22,384 bases of DNA, taken from positions 1-22,384 of the forward strand of contig CAYGVJ010000089.1 of assembly GCA_964353255.1 (NCBI GenBank), given 5' to 3'. The translations under genes were made by a program, and so were the position numbers. Under the pieces are notes generated by a model. It saw only the letters and a list, made by a program, of their open reading frames with translations, was not told the origin of the DNA and searched no databases. Position 1 is the first letter of the stretch, and every line of letters starts with the position of its first letter. Shown here piece by piece: positions 6,339-14,731 of this stretch. This DNA is from VFZS01 sp964353255 (GTDB lineage: Bacteria > Acidobacteriota > Terriglobia > Bryobacterales > Bryobacteraceae).

Positions 6339-8342
6339 ATGCGGATAGAGACGACCATCAGATTGGCTGTTGCCCTCGTAGTTGCCGTCGGAGCTGCTGT
6401 GCTTTTAAGCAGTTCCGACAAACCAGCTTTCACCGCGGCGGACAAGGCTTTCTACGCCGATCAGAACCTCATCAACTTCGTGCGGCCGGGCCTGGTCTTG
6501 AAGATCATCTCGGGGGACATCGCCGCCGACGGCACCATGAAGGTCCGCTTCAAGCTGACCGACCCCAAGGGCCTGCCGCTGGACCGCGAGGGCATCACCA
6601 CTCCGGGGGCCATCAGCGTGCGCATGCTGGCGGCCTACATCCCCAAGGGCAAGACCCAGTACGTGTCCTACGCGACGCGTACCCAGACCAGCCCCATCAC
6701 CAACCGGAGCGCGGTGCAGGCTTCCACGGACTCCGGGGGAGTCTTCCAGAAGGTGGCCGAGGGGGAGTACATCTACACCTTCGCCACCAAGGCGCCGGCC
6801 GGTTTCGACAAGACGGCCACCCACGCCATCGGCGTGTATGCCACCCGCGATCTGGCCGAGTTCGACCTGGCGATGCTCTCCAACGCTGACGACGAGGTGT
6901 ACACCTTCGTCCCGGACGGCTCGAAGGTCACGGTAACGCGAGACGTCATCCGCACGCAGAGCTGCAACCGGTGCCACGACCCGCTGGCGCTGCACGGCGG
7001 CAGCCGCCGCACCATGGAGGTGTGCGTCTTTTGTCATACCCCGCAGACTGTGGATCCCGACACCGGCAACACGGTGGACATGCCGGTGATGATCCACAAG
7101 ATCCACCGGGGGGAGGGTCTGCCCAGTGTCGTGGCGGGGCGGCCCTACCAGATCATCGGCAACCAGCAATCTGTGCAGGACTACTCCCACGTTGCCTTCC
7201 CCACTGATACCCGCAACTGCGTGATCTGTCACGAGCAGAACACGGGCGCGGCCCAGGCCACGGCATGGCTCAAGCCCAATCGCGCGGCCTGCGGGGCCTG
7301 CCACGATAATGTGAACTTCGCCACGGGTGAAGCGCACGCCAACCTGCCCCAGGTTTCCGATAACCAGTGCGCGAGCTGCCACTTCCCGCAGGGCGAGCTG
7401 GAGTTCGACGTTTCGGTGCGCGGGGCGCACACCGTGCCGCGCTTCTCCCGGGATCTGCCCGGTGTGGTCTTTGACATCCTGGCGGTGAACGACGGGGTGG
7501 CCGGCAAGCGGCCCAGCGTGACCTTCACGGTGAAGGACAAGTCCGGCAAGCCGATTCCGCTGGCCCAGATGAACCGGCTCAACCTGATCCTGGCGGGACC
7601 CAACACCGACTATGCGACCTACATCTCCGAGGATGTCCGCACAGCGGATGGCACCGCCGACGGCCGCTTGTGGTGGACGTTCCAGACGCCCATTCCGGCC
7701 GACGCCAAGGGCTCTTACAGCATCGCGATCGAAGGGCGCCGGGAGATCAAGCTGATGCAACGCACAACGGAGATCACCGCGCGCGACGCGGGCGTCAACA
7801 AAGTGTTTGCCTTTGCCGTGGACGGCTCGAAGCCGGCGCCGCGGCGCACCGTGGTCTCGCTGGCCAAGTGCAACTCCTGCCATTACAGTCTGTCCTTCCA
7901 CGGGGACAACCGCAATACCATTGAGGCGTGCGTGGTCTGCCACAACCCGCTCAGGACGGCTGGGACCGGTGGAACCCTTACCGTCGATTTCCGGACGATG
8001 GTCCACCGCATCCACACCGGCGAGGAGCTCAAGATTCCCTATGTCATCGGCTCCTACAACTTCAATCGCGTCCTCTATCCGGGCGATCGGAGGAACTGCG
8101 CGGCCTGCCACGTGAATGGTTCCGAGCAGTTGCCGCTGACCGGCAGCGGCCGGCTGAACGTGGTGGAATCCAGCGCCTACGTGAACCCCACGGGCCCGAT
8201 CACGGCCGCCTGCACCAGTTGTCACACCAGTGTGGCGGCGGCCTCGCACGCGCTGGCCAATACCACCCGGCTGGGCGAAAGTTGCGACGCCTGCCACTCC
8301 ACCAGCAACGAGTTCGGCGTGCCCAAGGTGCACGCGCGGTGA
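6339..8342 (+). CDS. mtrC: OmcA/MtrC-family decaheme c-type cytochrome
   Basis: 667 residues with ten CxxCH motifs in two pentaheme groups: cysteines at 209, 229, 294, 318 and 344, then 511, 531, 587, 625 and 649. A beta-rich segment precedes each group (about 50-200 and 360-500), the alternating architecture of the OmcA/MtrC family, whose members pass electrons from the outer-membrane conduit to minerals, electrodes or other extracellular acceptors. A hydrophobic signal segment lies at 8-24, but there is no lipobox cysteine, so the usual lipoprotein anchoring is absent. ATG 6339 was chosen over a longer open frame because GGGGAGGG is just upstream and the signal peptide begins here. First gene of a three-gene operon; the sigma-54 candidate promoter is 46-62 bp upstream. 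Confidence 0.93.
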   Translation: MRIETTIRLAVALVVAVGAAVLLSSSDKPAFTAADKAFYADQNLINFVRPGLVLKIISGDIAADGTMKVRFKLTDPKGLPLDREGITTPGAISVRMLAAYIPKGKTQYVSYATRTQTSPITNRSAVQASTDSGGVFQKVAEGEYIYTFATKAPAGFDKTATHAIGVYATRDLAEFDLAMLSNADDEVYTFVPDGSKVTVTRDVIRTQSCNRCHDPLALHGGSRRTMEVCVFCHTPQTVDPDTGNTVDMPVMIHKIHRGEGLPSVVAGRPYQIIGNQQSVQDYSHVAFPTDTRNCVICHEQNTGAAQATAWLKPNRAACGACHDNVNFATGEAHANLPQVSDNQCASCHFPQGELEFDVSVRGAHTVPRFSRDLPGVVFDILAVNDGVAGKRPSVTFTVKDKSGKPIPLAQMNRLNLILAGPNTDYATYISEDVRTADGTADGRLWWTFQTPIPADAKGSYSIAIEGRREIKLMQRTTEITARDAGVNKVFAFAVDGSKPAPRRTVVSLAKCNSCHYSLSFHGDNRNTIEACVVCHNPLRTAGTGGTLTVDFRTMVHRIHTGEELKIPYVIGSYNFNRVLYPGDRRNCAACHVNGSEQLPLTGSGRLNVVESSAYVNPTGPITAACTSCHTSVAAASHALANTTRLGESCDACHSTSNEFGVPKVHAR

Positions 8343-8374
8343 CCCTGCGGTATTAAGGTGACTGCGGGGCTTCT

Positions 8375-9337
8375 ATGGCTTGGTCGCTGCGGCCGCGAAT
8401 CGCACACCACACTCCTCCTCCGTTACAACGGGGACCTCACCGACTAGGTTCCCGCGTGGCGTACGCGGCCGTGGCGGCCATGTTGCTCTGCGGCGCCGGA
8501 GCCCTCTCGGATTCCCGGCAGCCGCCGGCCGGCTATGCCGGCTCCGACACCTGCCAGGGTTGTCACGAAGACCTCTTCAAGGCATTTGCCAAGAACCCGC
8601 ACTGGAAGGTGGAGACTGATCAGCGGCGCTCCTGGCAGGGGCGGGCCTGCGAGTCCTGCCACGGGCCCGGCGCCAAGCATGCCGAATCATCTTCCGCCCA
8701 GGACATCATCAATCCGGCAAAGCGCCCGGCGGCAGCCGCGGACCGAGGCTGCCTGATGTGTCACCTGAACCAACCGACGCAGCTTGGCCGCCTGCGTGGG
8801 GGCCACGCCCGCAACCAGGTGGCTTGCATTGCCTGCCACCCGATTCATCAGGGACCCGAGAAGATGCTGCCGCGGGCCAGCGCCGCCATCAACCGGAACT
8901 GCGCCGGCTGCCACACTTCGCAATGGGCCGAGTTTCAGCGGCCTCACCGGCACAAGCTGCCCGAGGGCGCCATGTCCTGTGTGGATTGTCACAACCCTCA
9001 CGGGGGGCTACTGCCGGCCTCGGTGCGCACGGTGGCGGCCAACCAGCCGGGTTGCTTCAAGTGCCACGCCGACAAGCGCGGGCCGTTCACCTACGAGCAT
9101 CCGCCGGTGCGCCTGGAGGGCTGCCGCGCCTGCCATGAGCCGCACGGCTCCGCCAACCCGCGCCTGCTCACGCGACCCGAGCAGCGGCTGGTGTGCCTGG
9201 AATGCCATGCCAGCCTGGGCGCCCCTGCCGGAGTGCCGCCGGCCTTTCATGACCTGAGGAGCGCGCGCTACCGCAATTGCACCATCTGTCACACCAAGAT
9301 CCACGGATCCTACGTGGACCGGGCTCTCAGACGATGA
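8375..9337 (+). CDS. mtrA: MtrA/DmsE-type periplasmic decaheme cytochrome
   Basis: 320 residues with ten CxxCH motifs (cysteines 60, 92, 126, 151, 176, 202, 227, 250, 274, 302), the number and spacing typical of MtrA/DmsE proteins, which thread through the MtrB barrel and wire periplasm to cell surface. A signal segment lies at about 28-45. ATG 8375 leaves a long 27-residue leader before it; a GTG 27 codons later would give a normal signal peptide, so the start is uncertain. Follows mtrC by 32 nt. Its TGA (9335-9337) overlaps the ATG of mtrB (9334-9336), indicating translational coupling. Confidence 0.92.
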   Translation: MAWSLRPRIAHHTPPPLQRGPHRLGSRVAYAAVAAMLLCGAGALSDSRQPPAGYAGSDTCQGCHEDLFKAFAKNPHWKVETDQRRSWQGRACESCHGPGAKHAESSSAQDIINPAKRPAAAADRGCLMCHLNQPTQLGRLRGGHARNQVACIACHPIHQGPEKMLPRASAAINRNCAGCHTSQWAEFQRPHRHKLPEGAMSCVDCHNPHGGLLPASVRTVAANQPGCFKCHADKRGPFTYEHPPVRLEGCRACHEPHGSANPRLLTRPEQRLVCLECHASLGAPAGVPPAFHDLRSARYRNCTICHTKIHGSYVDRALRR

Positions 9338-11283
9338 AACTGCTCCTCACCCTGTTGGTTGCTCTGCCGCTGGCGGCGCAGGCGCCGCAGGAGAAGGCTC
9401 CGCCTGCCAAGCCTGAGCCTTGGCTCACCGGGACTCTCGATTTCGGCTACCGCTGGGTCGGCGAGGTGCGCGGCGACTACAACACCTATCGCAGCGTGGT
9501 CAACCTGGGTGCAGGGCCCAAGCTGTTCGGCGCGGACCTGCGCTTCGAGGATCCTTCGCGGCGCCTGTTCGACCGTCTGTCGGTGCGCGCCAGTTCCTGG
9601 GGCGGGGATCCGTACAACACGGCGCTCATCGACGTCCGGCGCGACGGGCTTTACCAGTTCTCCTTCGACTACCGGAACATCGCGTACTTCAATTTCCTGC
9701 CTTCTTTCGCCGATCCTACGCGCGAGCGGGGCTTTTTCCTGAATCAGCGCGCTTTGGACACCTTTCGCCGGTCGCGCGACTTCCGGTTGGAGTTGTTTCC
9801 GGGACGCCGCATCGTCCCCTACTTCGCCTACCAGCGGAACATGGGGGAAGGGTCGGGCATCACCAACCTGGTGCTGGACGGCAACGAATACCCGCTCCGC
9901 ACCCGGCTTTACGACCGCGCCGACGACTACCGCGGCGGTTTTCATTTCCAGTTCAGCCGGTTCCACCTGACCCTGGAGCAGGGCGGGATCAACTTCGCCG
10001 ACGATCAGTCGGTCTTCTCGACGGGCGGCCGAAACACGGGCAACGTCACGACGCCCTTCTTGGGCCAGCCGTTGTCCCTGGAGGCCGGCTACGAGGCCTA
10101 CCGCGTCAGCTCCGACAGCCTTTACAGCCGGGCCGTGTTCACCGCCAACCCGGTCGCCTGGGCCGACCTCTCCGGGCAGTTTCTTTACAGCCGGTCGCAC
10201 AGCCACGCTCACCTGTCCGAGCGAGCCACGGGCACCCTGTTCAGCTTCTCGGCCCTGGCTTTCTACACCACGCAGATGGACGCGCTGGCGGCCGAGGCGC
10301 GCCAGCCGCATTCCTCGAGCAGTTTCAGCGCCGAGCTGCGGCCCGTCCGCCGCGTGCGCGTGGTCGAGAGTTGGATGACCGACCGGCTGCACAACGCCGG
10401 CTCGGCGCTTCTGGCCGAGCAGCTCCTGGCCGGAAACACGACTCTGAGCCTGGATCAGGTTACGGCGAGCCGGCGGCTGGTGGTGAACTACAACCAGCAG
10501 CAGGCCGACGTGATCGTGGATTTGAGTCGGATCTTGATGCTGCGGGGCGGTCACCGCTACGTTTGGGGGGATGCCCAGACTCCGGCCGGACTGGTCAATC
10601 AGCCCTTCGGCGATTTCAGCGGGACGCTGCGGCGGCACGTTGCTCTGGCCGGCGCCGGCGTGCGCCTGGGTGAGAAGATCAGGGCCAGCTTGGACCTGGA
10701 AGCCTCGCCCGGTGACCGCGCCTGGTTCCGCGCGAGCCTGAACGACTACCAGAAGGCCCGCGTCCGCGCCCGCTACCAGGTGCGGCCCTCGCTGCTGCTG
10801 GCAGCCAATCTCGGCGTGCTGCACAACCAGAACCCGGCGCCCGGCGGGGGTTACGATTTCCTCGGCCGGGACAACGGTCTCTCGGTCTCTTGGAACCCGG
10901 CGGGGGGCAAGCGCCTGAGCGTGCTGGCCGATTACACGCGCTCGACGGTGCGCTCCGACATTCTGTACGTGGTGCCCAGCACGTTCGGCCGCGAGCTTTC
11001 CTACTACCGCGAGCGCGCGCACTCGGGAACTGCGCTGGTGGACCTCAAACTGCCCGCCGCGCGCGGCGTGCAGCCCAGGGTGAGTTTCGGCGGTTCGCTG
11101 TTCAACTCCTGCGGCAGCCGTCCGGCGCGCTACTACCAGCCGCTGGGGCGGTTCAGCCTGGCGGTCAGGAACCGCCTGGAGTGGAACTCGGAGTGGCGCT
11201 GGTACGCGCTCTCCCAGCCGCTCTATCTCTACGAAGGCTTCCGCACGCACCAGTTCGTCACCGGCTTCCGGGTGACGATGTAG
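9334..11283 (+). CDS. mtrB: MtrB/PioB-type outer-membrane beta-barrel
   Basis: 649 residues with a clean signal peptide (cleavage near LAAQA, 13-17) and then alternating aromatic/polar strands throughout. Examples are the FDRLSVRASSWGG and YQFSFDYRNIAYFNFLPSF stretches that mark the MtrB/PioB family. It forms the barrel that holds MtrA and presents MtrC. Near the family's usual size (Shewanella MtrB is somewhat longer); I see no N-terminal CxxC, only one cysteine late in the protein. Start ATG 9334 overlaps the mtrA stop. The last residues, FVTGFRVTM, are encoded within a 23-bp sequence repeated downstream of the toxin-antitoxin module, where it reads FVTGFRVSL and a stop. The present terminal T-M-stop may therefore come from inserted DNA. 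Confidence 0.92.
   Translation: MKLLLTLLVALPLAAQAPQEKAPPAKPEPWLTGTLDFGYRWVGEVRGDYNTYRSVVNLGAGPKLFGADLRFEDPSRRLFDRLSVRASSWGGDPYNTALIDVRRDGLYQFSFDYRNIAYFNFLPSFADPTRERGFFLNQRALDTFRRSRDFRLELFPGRRIVPYFAYQRNMGEGSGITNLVLDGNEYPLRTRLYDRADDYRGGFHFQFSRFHLTLEQGGINFADDQSVFSTGGRNTGNVTTPFLGQPLSLEAGYEAYRVSSDSLYSRAVFTANPVAWADLSGQFLYSRSHSHAHLSERATGTLFSFSALAFYTTQMDALAAEARQPHSSSSFSAELRPVRRVRVVESWMTDRLHNAGSALLAEQLLAGNTTLSLDQVTASRRLVVNYNQQQADVIVDLSRILMLRGGHRYVWGDAQTPAGLVNQPFGDFSGTLRRHVALAGAGVRLGEKIRASLDLEASPGDRAWFRASLNDYQKARVRARYQVRPSLLLAANLGVLHNQNPAPGGGYDFLGRDNGLSVSWNPAGGKRLSVLADYTRSTVRSDILYVVPSTFGRELSYYRERAHSGTALVDLKLPAARGVQPRVSFGGSLFNSCGSRPARYYQPLGRFSLAVRNRLEWNSEWRWYALSQPLYLYEGFRTHQFVTGFRVTM
11253..11275 (+). 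repeat. 23-bp direct repeat, left copy (3' end of mtrB)
   Basis: Identical over 23 bp to 12064-12086. It encodes the FVTGFRV stretch just before the mtrB stop. No similarity extends on either side. Confidence 0.85.
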
Positions 11284-11308
11284 ACAGGGCGCCACTCCTG
11301 GGGTCTGG

Positions 11309-11336
11309 TTGGCTGGGAACTCGCCGGGGGTATAAT
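11309..11336 (+). promoter_or_regulatory. Promoter of the Phd/PIN module
   Basis: TTGGCT (11309-11314), 16-bp spacer, perfect TATAAT (11331-11336), starting 26 bp after the mtrB stop. The predicted leader is only about 12 nt. Confidence 0.6.
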
Positions 11337-11353
11337 GGTCACTGGGGTGACCA
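11336..11353. promoter_or_regulatory. Operator palindrome of the Phd/PIN module
   Basis: Perfect TGGTCAC-tggg-GTGACCA between the -10 element and the start codon at 11355. Its position fits autorepression by the antitoxin or toxin-antitoxin complex, as is usual for these modules. Confidence 0.6.
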
Positions 11354-11354
11354 C

Positions 11355-11630
11355 ATGAGGATCAGCACCGTCCGCGAGTTCCGAGACAAGGCGACCGCCC
11401 TTCTGCGGTCGAGAGACCCGATCCTGGTCACGCGTCGCGGCCGCCTGGCCGGCGTCTTCTTCCCCTGGCCTGAAGCGACTCTGCCCGTCGAGTTCAAGCG
11501 CGAGCTTTTCTCGGTGCTAAGCGCCGCATTGAGCCGCCAGGTGAAGAGGCGCGGGCTCACCGAAGACGAGATCCTGGACGACTTCGAGTCCTGGCGAAAA
11601 GGCCGGCGTGAGACTCGTCGCCGACGCTAA
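11355..11630 (+). CDS. Phd/YefM-type antitoxin
   Basis: 91 residues. The N-terminal half (STVREFRDKATALLRS, then PILVTRRGRLAGVFFPW) has the prevent-host-death/YefM pattern: a short helix pair followed by a beta strand ending in a hydrophobic run after a basic turn. The C-terminal half is charged and ends in a very basic tail, suited to toxin binding. ATG 11355 directly follows the operator palindrome. It overlaps the toxin gene by 23 nt in another frame. Family role: neutralises the toxin and represses the shared promoter. Confidence 0.75.
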   Translation: MRISTVREFRDKATALLRSRDPILVTRRGRLAGVFFPWPEATLPVEFKRELFSVLSAALSRQVKRRGLTEDEILDDFESWRKGRRETRRRR

Positions 11631-12012
11631 CGTGCTGCTCTCCGCCGTCCTGGGCGGGCGCGCCAAGCTGGTGTTGGAGCACCCGGAAGTGGAGGAGGTC
11701 GTCACCGCCGAGGCCACGTTCGCCGAGGTGCAGGAGTATGCGGCTCACCTGGCGAAGAAGAAGCGCCTGTCCTTGGATCTGGTGCTTCTGGCCTTGGCCG
11801 CACTGCCGGTGACCGTCGTCGAACGGAGAGCCTATGCTGCGGCCATCCCTGAAGCCACGCGGCGAATCGGCCGGCGTGACCCTGATGACGTCGAGATCCT
11901 GGCGCTCGCTCTGCAACTGGGTCTGCCGCTGTGGTCGAACGACAACGACTTCGAGGACGCCGGCGTGGAGTGGTACACAACCGCCGACCTCCTCAGGAAG
12001 CTCGGGGCCTGA
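11608..12012 (+). CDS. PIN-domain toxin (VapC-like ribonuclease)
   Basis: 134 residues, a full PIN domain. Acidic metal ligands are visible at D6 (VADANVLLSA), E40 (ATFAEVQEY), D93/D94 (RDPDDVEILALA) and D112/D114 (WSNDNDFE). Family members are Mg-dependent RNases acting on tRNA, rRNA or mRNA. GTG 11608 overlaps the antitoxin by 23 nt, normal for coupled toxin-antitoxin genes. It sits between the two copies of the mtrB 3'-end repeat. Confidence 0.85.
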   Translation: MRLVADANVLLSAVLGGRAKLVLEHPEVEEVVTAEATFAEVQEYAAHLAKKKRLSLDLVLLALAALPVTVVERRAYAAAIPEATRRIGRRDPDDVEILALALQLGLPLWSNDNDFEDAGVEWYTTADLLRKLGA

Positions 12013-12063
12013 GCGGCGAGCCGGGGCGGGCGTTGCCTGGTGGTGGGGAAACCGGCTGTATTC

Positions 12064-12094
12064 GTTCGTCACCGGCTTCCGGGTGAGCCTCTAA
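12064..12094 (+). repeat. 23-bp direct repeat, right copy: displaced mtrB-like 3' end
   Basis: 12064-12086 repeats 11253-11275 exactly. Read in the mtrB frame it gives FVTGFRV, then Ser-Leu and TAA (12092-12094); the codons before it read RLYS. It thus looks like a complete alternative end of a beta-barrel with a hydrophobic final residue, now separated from mtrB by the toxin-antitoxin module. Confidence 0.75.
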
Positions 12095-12128
12095 GCGGCC
12101 AAGCCGGGACCGGGCGAGAGAAGCGGGG

Positions 12129-13460
12129 CTAGCTTTTCTCCCCGTCCGTGCTGGCAGTGGATTCCGGGACGTCGCTGATCAGGACCTTATCCACGCGGCT
12201 GCGGTCCATGTCCACCACTTCATAGCGCTTGCCCCCGACCTCGAAATGCTCGCCCGCTGCCGGGATGCGGCCCAGTTGTGTGGTCACAAAGCCGCCCAGA
12301 GTTGTGAAGCCCGCGTCGTCCTCCCCGGACAGCTCCCGGAGACCGAGCAATTCCTTGACCTCGAAGATCGGCGTCGCCCCGTCCACCAGCCAGGATCCAT
12401 CTTCCCGCTTGGTGGCGTGTGCGTCCGCTTTCTCACCGGGCGCCGGCAGGTCCCCGACTACCGCCTCCAAAATGTCGCGCATGGTGATCAGCCCTTCCGC
12501 CACACCGTGCTCGTTGACCACCATGGCGATGTGAGTGCGCGACTGCTGAAACACCTCGAGCAACTTCAAGGCGCGCATCGTCCCCGGCACCGTCGGCAAC
12601 GGTCGGATACACGCTCTTATGTCCAACGGCCGGCCCTCCAGGCACGAATCAAGCAGGTCCTTGACCTGCACGTACCCTAGCACTTGGTCCAGACTGCCGT
12701 CTCCCACCGGAAAGCGTGAATACGTGTTCCCGCTGATAGTCGCCCGCAAGGTCTCGGGCGAGTCCTGAACGTCCAGCCAAACGATGCTCATGCGGGGTCG
12801 CATAAGTTCGACCGCCCGCCGGTCGCCCAGACGAAAAACGCCTTCGATCATTTCCTGCTCGGCCGCTTCGAACGCGCCCGCCTCGGTTCCCTCTTCGATC
12901 ATCAATCGGACCTCTTCCTCGGTAACCGGCGATTCGCCGCGTTGAGGAACGGGAACCACCCGGAGCACGATGTCGGTTGACCAACTCAGGAACCGAACCG
13001 CTGGACCGGCGGCTCTTGAAAGCCAGCGCATGGGCAGCGCCACTGCCATCGCCACGCGCTCCGGCTCCGACAAGGCGATCCGTTTTGGCGCCAGCTCGCC
13101 CAGGATCAGCGACAAGTAGCTGATCGCCACCACCACCACCACTACCGCGATCGTTTCGCCGTGCGGCGCGAGCGCCGGGATGGTGGACAGCCAGCGAGCC
13201 AGCTTGGCGGCCAGCGTCACTCCTCCGAAGGCTCCAGCCAACGTGCCGACCACGGTCATGCCGATCTGCACAGTGGACAGGAATTGGCTGGGATCGCCGG
13301 CCAGATCGAGAGCCACGCCCGCCTGCCGTTTGCCTTCCTCCGCGTGCTGACGCAAGCGCGCCTTGCGGGCCGACACGATGGCGATCTCCGACAGCGCAAA
13401 CGCGCCGTTGGCGAGCACCAGCAGCACGATGGCGGCGATTTCGATGAATGTCCCGGACAT
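12129..13460 (-). CDS. CNNM/CorC-HlyC-type CBS-domain membrane protein
   Basis: 443 residues. The N-terminal DUF21/CNNM region (about 1-185) has hydrophobic helices around 5-22, 60-85, 95-115 and 120-140 and the typical ILGELAPKRIAL stretch. Two CBS domains follow (about 200-325), the second containing HIAMVVNEHGVAEGLITMRDILEAVVGD. A CorC_HlyC domain (about 345-430) closes it. Family members are linked to Mg2+/Co2+ export or resistance; the old name hemolysin (TlyC) is historical. ATG 13460 is preferred over an upstream TTG at 13502 because the first hydrophobic helix begins right after it; neither has a strong ribosome site. Divergent from the tetraheme cytochrome gene, 108 bp between starts. 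Confidence 0.88.
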   Translation of the reverse strand: MSGTFIEIAAIVLLVLANGAFALSEIAIVSARKARLRQHAEEGKRQAGVALDLAGDPSQFLSTVQIGMTVVGTLAGAFGGVTLAAKLARWLSTIPALAPHGETIAVVVVVVAISYLSLILGELAPKRIALSEPERVAMAVALPMRWLSRAAGPAVRFLSWSTDIVLRVVPVPQRGESPVTEEEVRLMIEEGTEAGAFEAAEQEMIEGVFRLGDRRAVELMRPRMSIVWLDVQDSPETLRATISGNTYSRFPVGDGSLDQVLGYVQVKDLLDSCLEGRPLDIRACIRPLPTVPGTMRALKLLEVFQQSRTHIAMVVNEHGVAEGLITMRDILEAVVGDLPAPGEKADAHATKREDGSWLVDGATPIFEVKELLGLRELSGEDDAGFTTLGGFVTTQLGRIPAAGEHFEVGGKRYEVVDMDRSRVDKVLISDVPESTASTDGEKS

Positions 13461-13568
13461 ATGCCGCACTTCGGCGGCGCCCGCGTGTGTTTCACCCGGC
13501 AAAACCAGTTTAGCGACAAAGCCGGTGTGGCGCCAGCGGCGCCGCGCCTGCTGCTACTATCGAACCTT

Positions 13569-14693
13569 ATGAGGGGCTGGAGCTGGAGTGGGGGGGTGTT
13601 CGCCGCCGGCTGCCTGGCAATCGCGGCCACGGTGCCGCTGGTGGTGGGTGACGCTGCGCGCGGCCAGCAGGTCCTCCGTGCGCAAGGCTGCCTGGCTTGC
13701 CACAGCCTCGGCGGCGTCGGAGGGAAGACTGCGCCGGATCTGGGTTTCCGCGGCGGGCGCGGGTTCAGTCCTTCGGAAATGGCGGCGCTGCTGTGGAACC
13801 ACGCGCCGCGCATGTGGGCAGCTATGACGAGGCAGGGAATCGCCACTCCGGTCTTGAGCGAGCAGCAAGCTGCCGACCTGTTCGCCTACTTCTATGCCGC
13901 CCGCTATTTCGACCGGCCGGGAGATGCGCAGCGGGGCAGGGAAGTGTTCGCTGCCCAACGTTGCGCGGATTGTCACCGCACGACGGCGCCCGGTCTCGAC
14001 GGTGCGCCGCCGCTTCAGTCCTGGCGGTCCAGCCGGGATCCGGTGGCGCTGGCGCTCCAGTTGTGGAATCACGCCGCGGGGATGCGCGCGGACATGGCGC
14101 GCCGGTCCATCCCTTATCCGTGGCTGAGTTCACGAGACTTGAGCGACATTCTGGCGTACGCGGACAAGGCCGCTCCCTCCAGGCAGCCTCTGGCGGAGCA
14201 GGCTGGCGCGGCTCCGGGTGGCGAGAAGCTGTTTGTCGAAAAAGGTTGCGCGGGATGCCACACCGGTGAGATGAATTTGCGGAACCAGCACACCCGCTTC
14301 CACGCCAGCGACTTTGCCGCGGCCCTCTGGAACCACGCCCCCCAGATGCCGGCGCGGCTTGCCCGGCTGAGCTACCCGGAGATGCGCGCCATGGTGGACT
14401 ACCTGGGCGCGCTGCAATTCTTCGAGGAGCGTGGCAGCCCCGAGCGCGGCAAACAGGTGTTCGTCAGGAAGGGCTGCGCGTCGTGTCACAGCGGGCCGGC
14501 CACCGGGGCGCCCAGCCTGGCGTCTCAGGCCGGCAGGGCCTCTGCGCACGGCCTGGTCGAGGCGCTTTGGAAGCACGGGCCGGCTGTGCTGGCTGAAATG
14601 CGGCGCCGCAAGGTCGCCTGGCCCCAGTTCACGGCCCCGGAGATGGCGGACCTGGCGGCTTACCTGCACGGGCCGGCGCTCAAGCGGCGGTGA
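13569..14693 (+). CDS. Tetraheme c-type cytochrome of four repeated monoheme domains
   Basis: 374 residues. A hydrophobic leader (about 9-27) exports it. Four CxxCH sites at C41, C132, C227 and C303 each open a domain of about 75-95 residues with cytochrome c-like ends (DLFAYFY, DILAYAD, AMVDYLG, DLAAYLH). Each domain also carries an LWNHAP-x-M-like block: 75-82, 165-172, 253-260 and 333-340; the last reads LWKHGPAV with Val in place of Met. This points to fourfold duplication of one monoheme unit. It lies between the outer-membrane conduit and the FeS/NrfD operon, so a periplasmic electron shuttle role is plausible. The open frame extends far upstream, but the signal peptide starts at ATG 13569; ribosome site is weak. 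Confidence 0.85.
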   Translation: MRGWSWSGGVFAAGCLAIAATVPLVVGDAARGQQVLRAQGCLACHSLGGVGGKTAPDLGFRGGRGFSPSEMAALLWNHAPRMWAAMTRQGIATPVLSEQQAADLFAYFYAARYFDRPGDAQRGREVFAAQRCADCHRTTAPGLDGAPPLQSWRSSRDPVALALQLWNHAAGMRADMARRSIPYPWLSSRDLSDILAYADKAAPSRQPLAEQAGAAPGGEKLFVEKGCAGCHTGEMNLRNQHTRFHASDFAAALWNHAPQMPARLARLSYPEMRAMVDYLGALQFFEERGSPERGKQVFVRKGCASCHSGPATGAPSLASQAGRASAHGLVEALWKHGPAVLAEMRRRKVAWPQFTAPEMADLAAYLHGPALKRR

Positions 14694-14731
14694 AGCGGCC
14701 GGCCCAGGGTGTCACTGCCCGCGGAGCTTCT

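Noticed and set aside
6405..8333. 642-codon minus-strand open frame opposite mtrC
   Set aside because: Shadow of a GC-rich gene; the plus strand has ten CxxCH motifs. The same holds for 9310-11295 opposite mtrB and 19177-20595 opposite the regulator.
12095..12150. Possible terminator hairpin between the toxin module and the CBS protein gene
   Set aside because: Arms (AGAAGC and GCTTTTCT) pair imperfectly and the T-run is short; not strong enough to call.
13527..13543. GG-N10-GC element before the tetraheme cytochrome gene
   Set aside because: Spacing fits, but the -12 side is GCGC rather than TTGC and the stretch is simply GC-rich with GGCGCC repeats; chance is likely.
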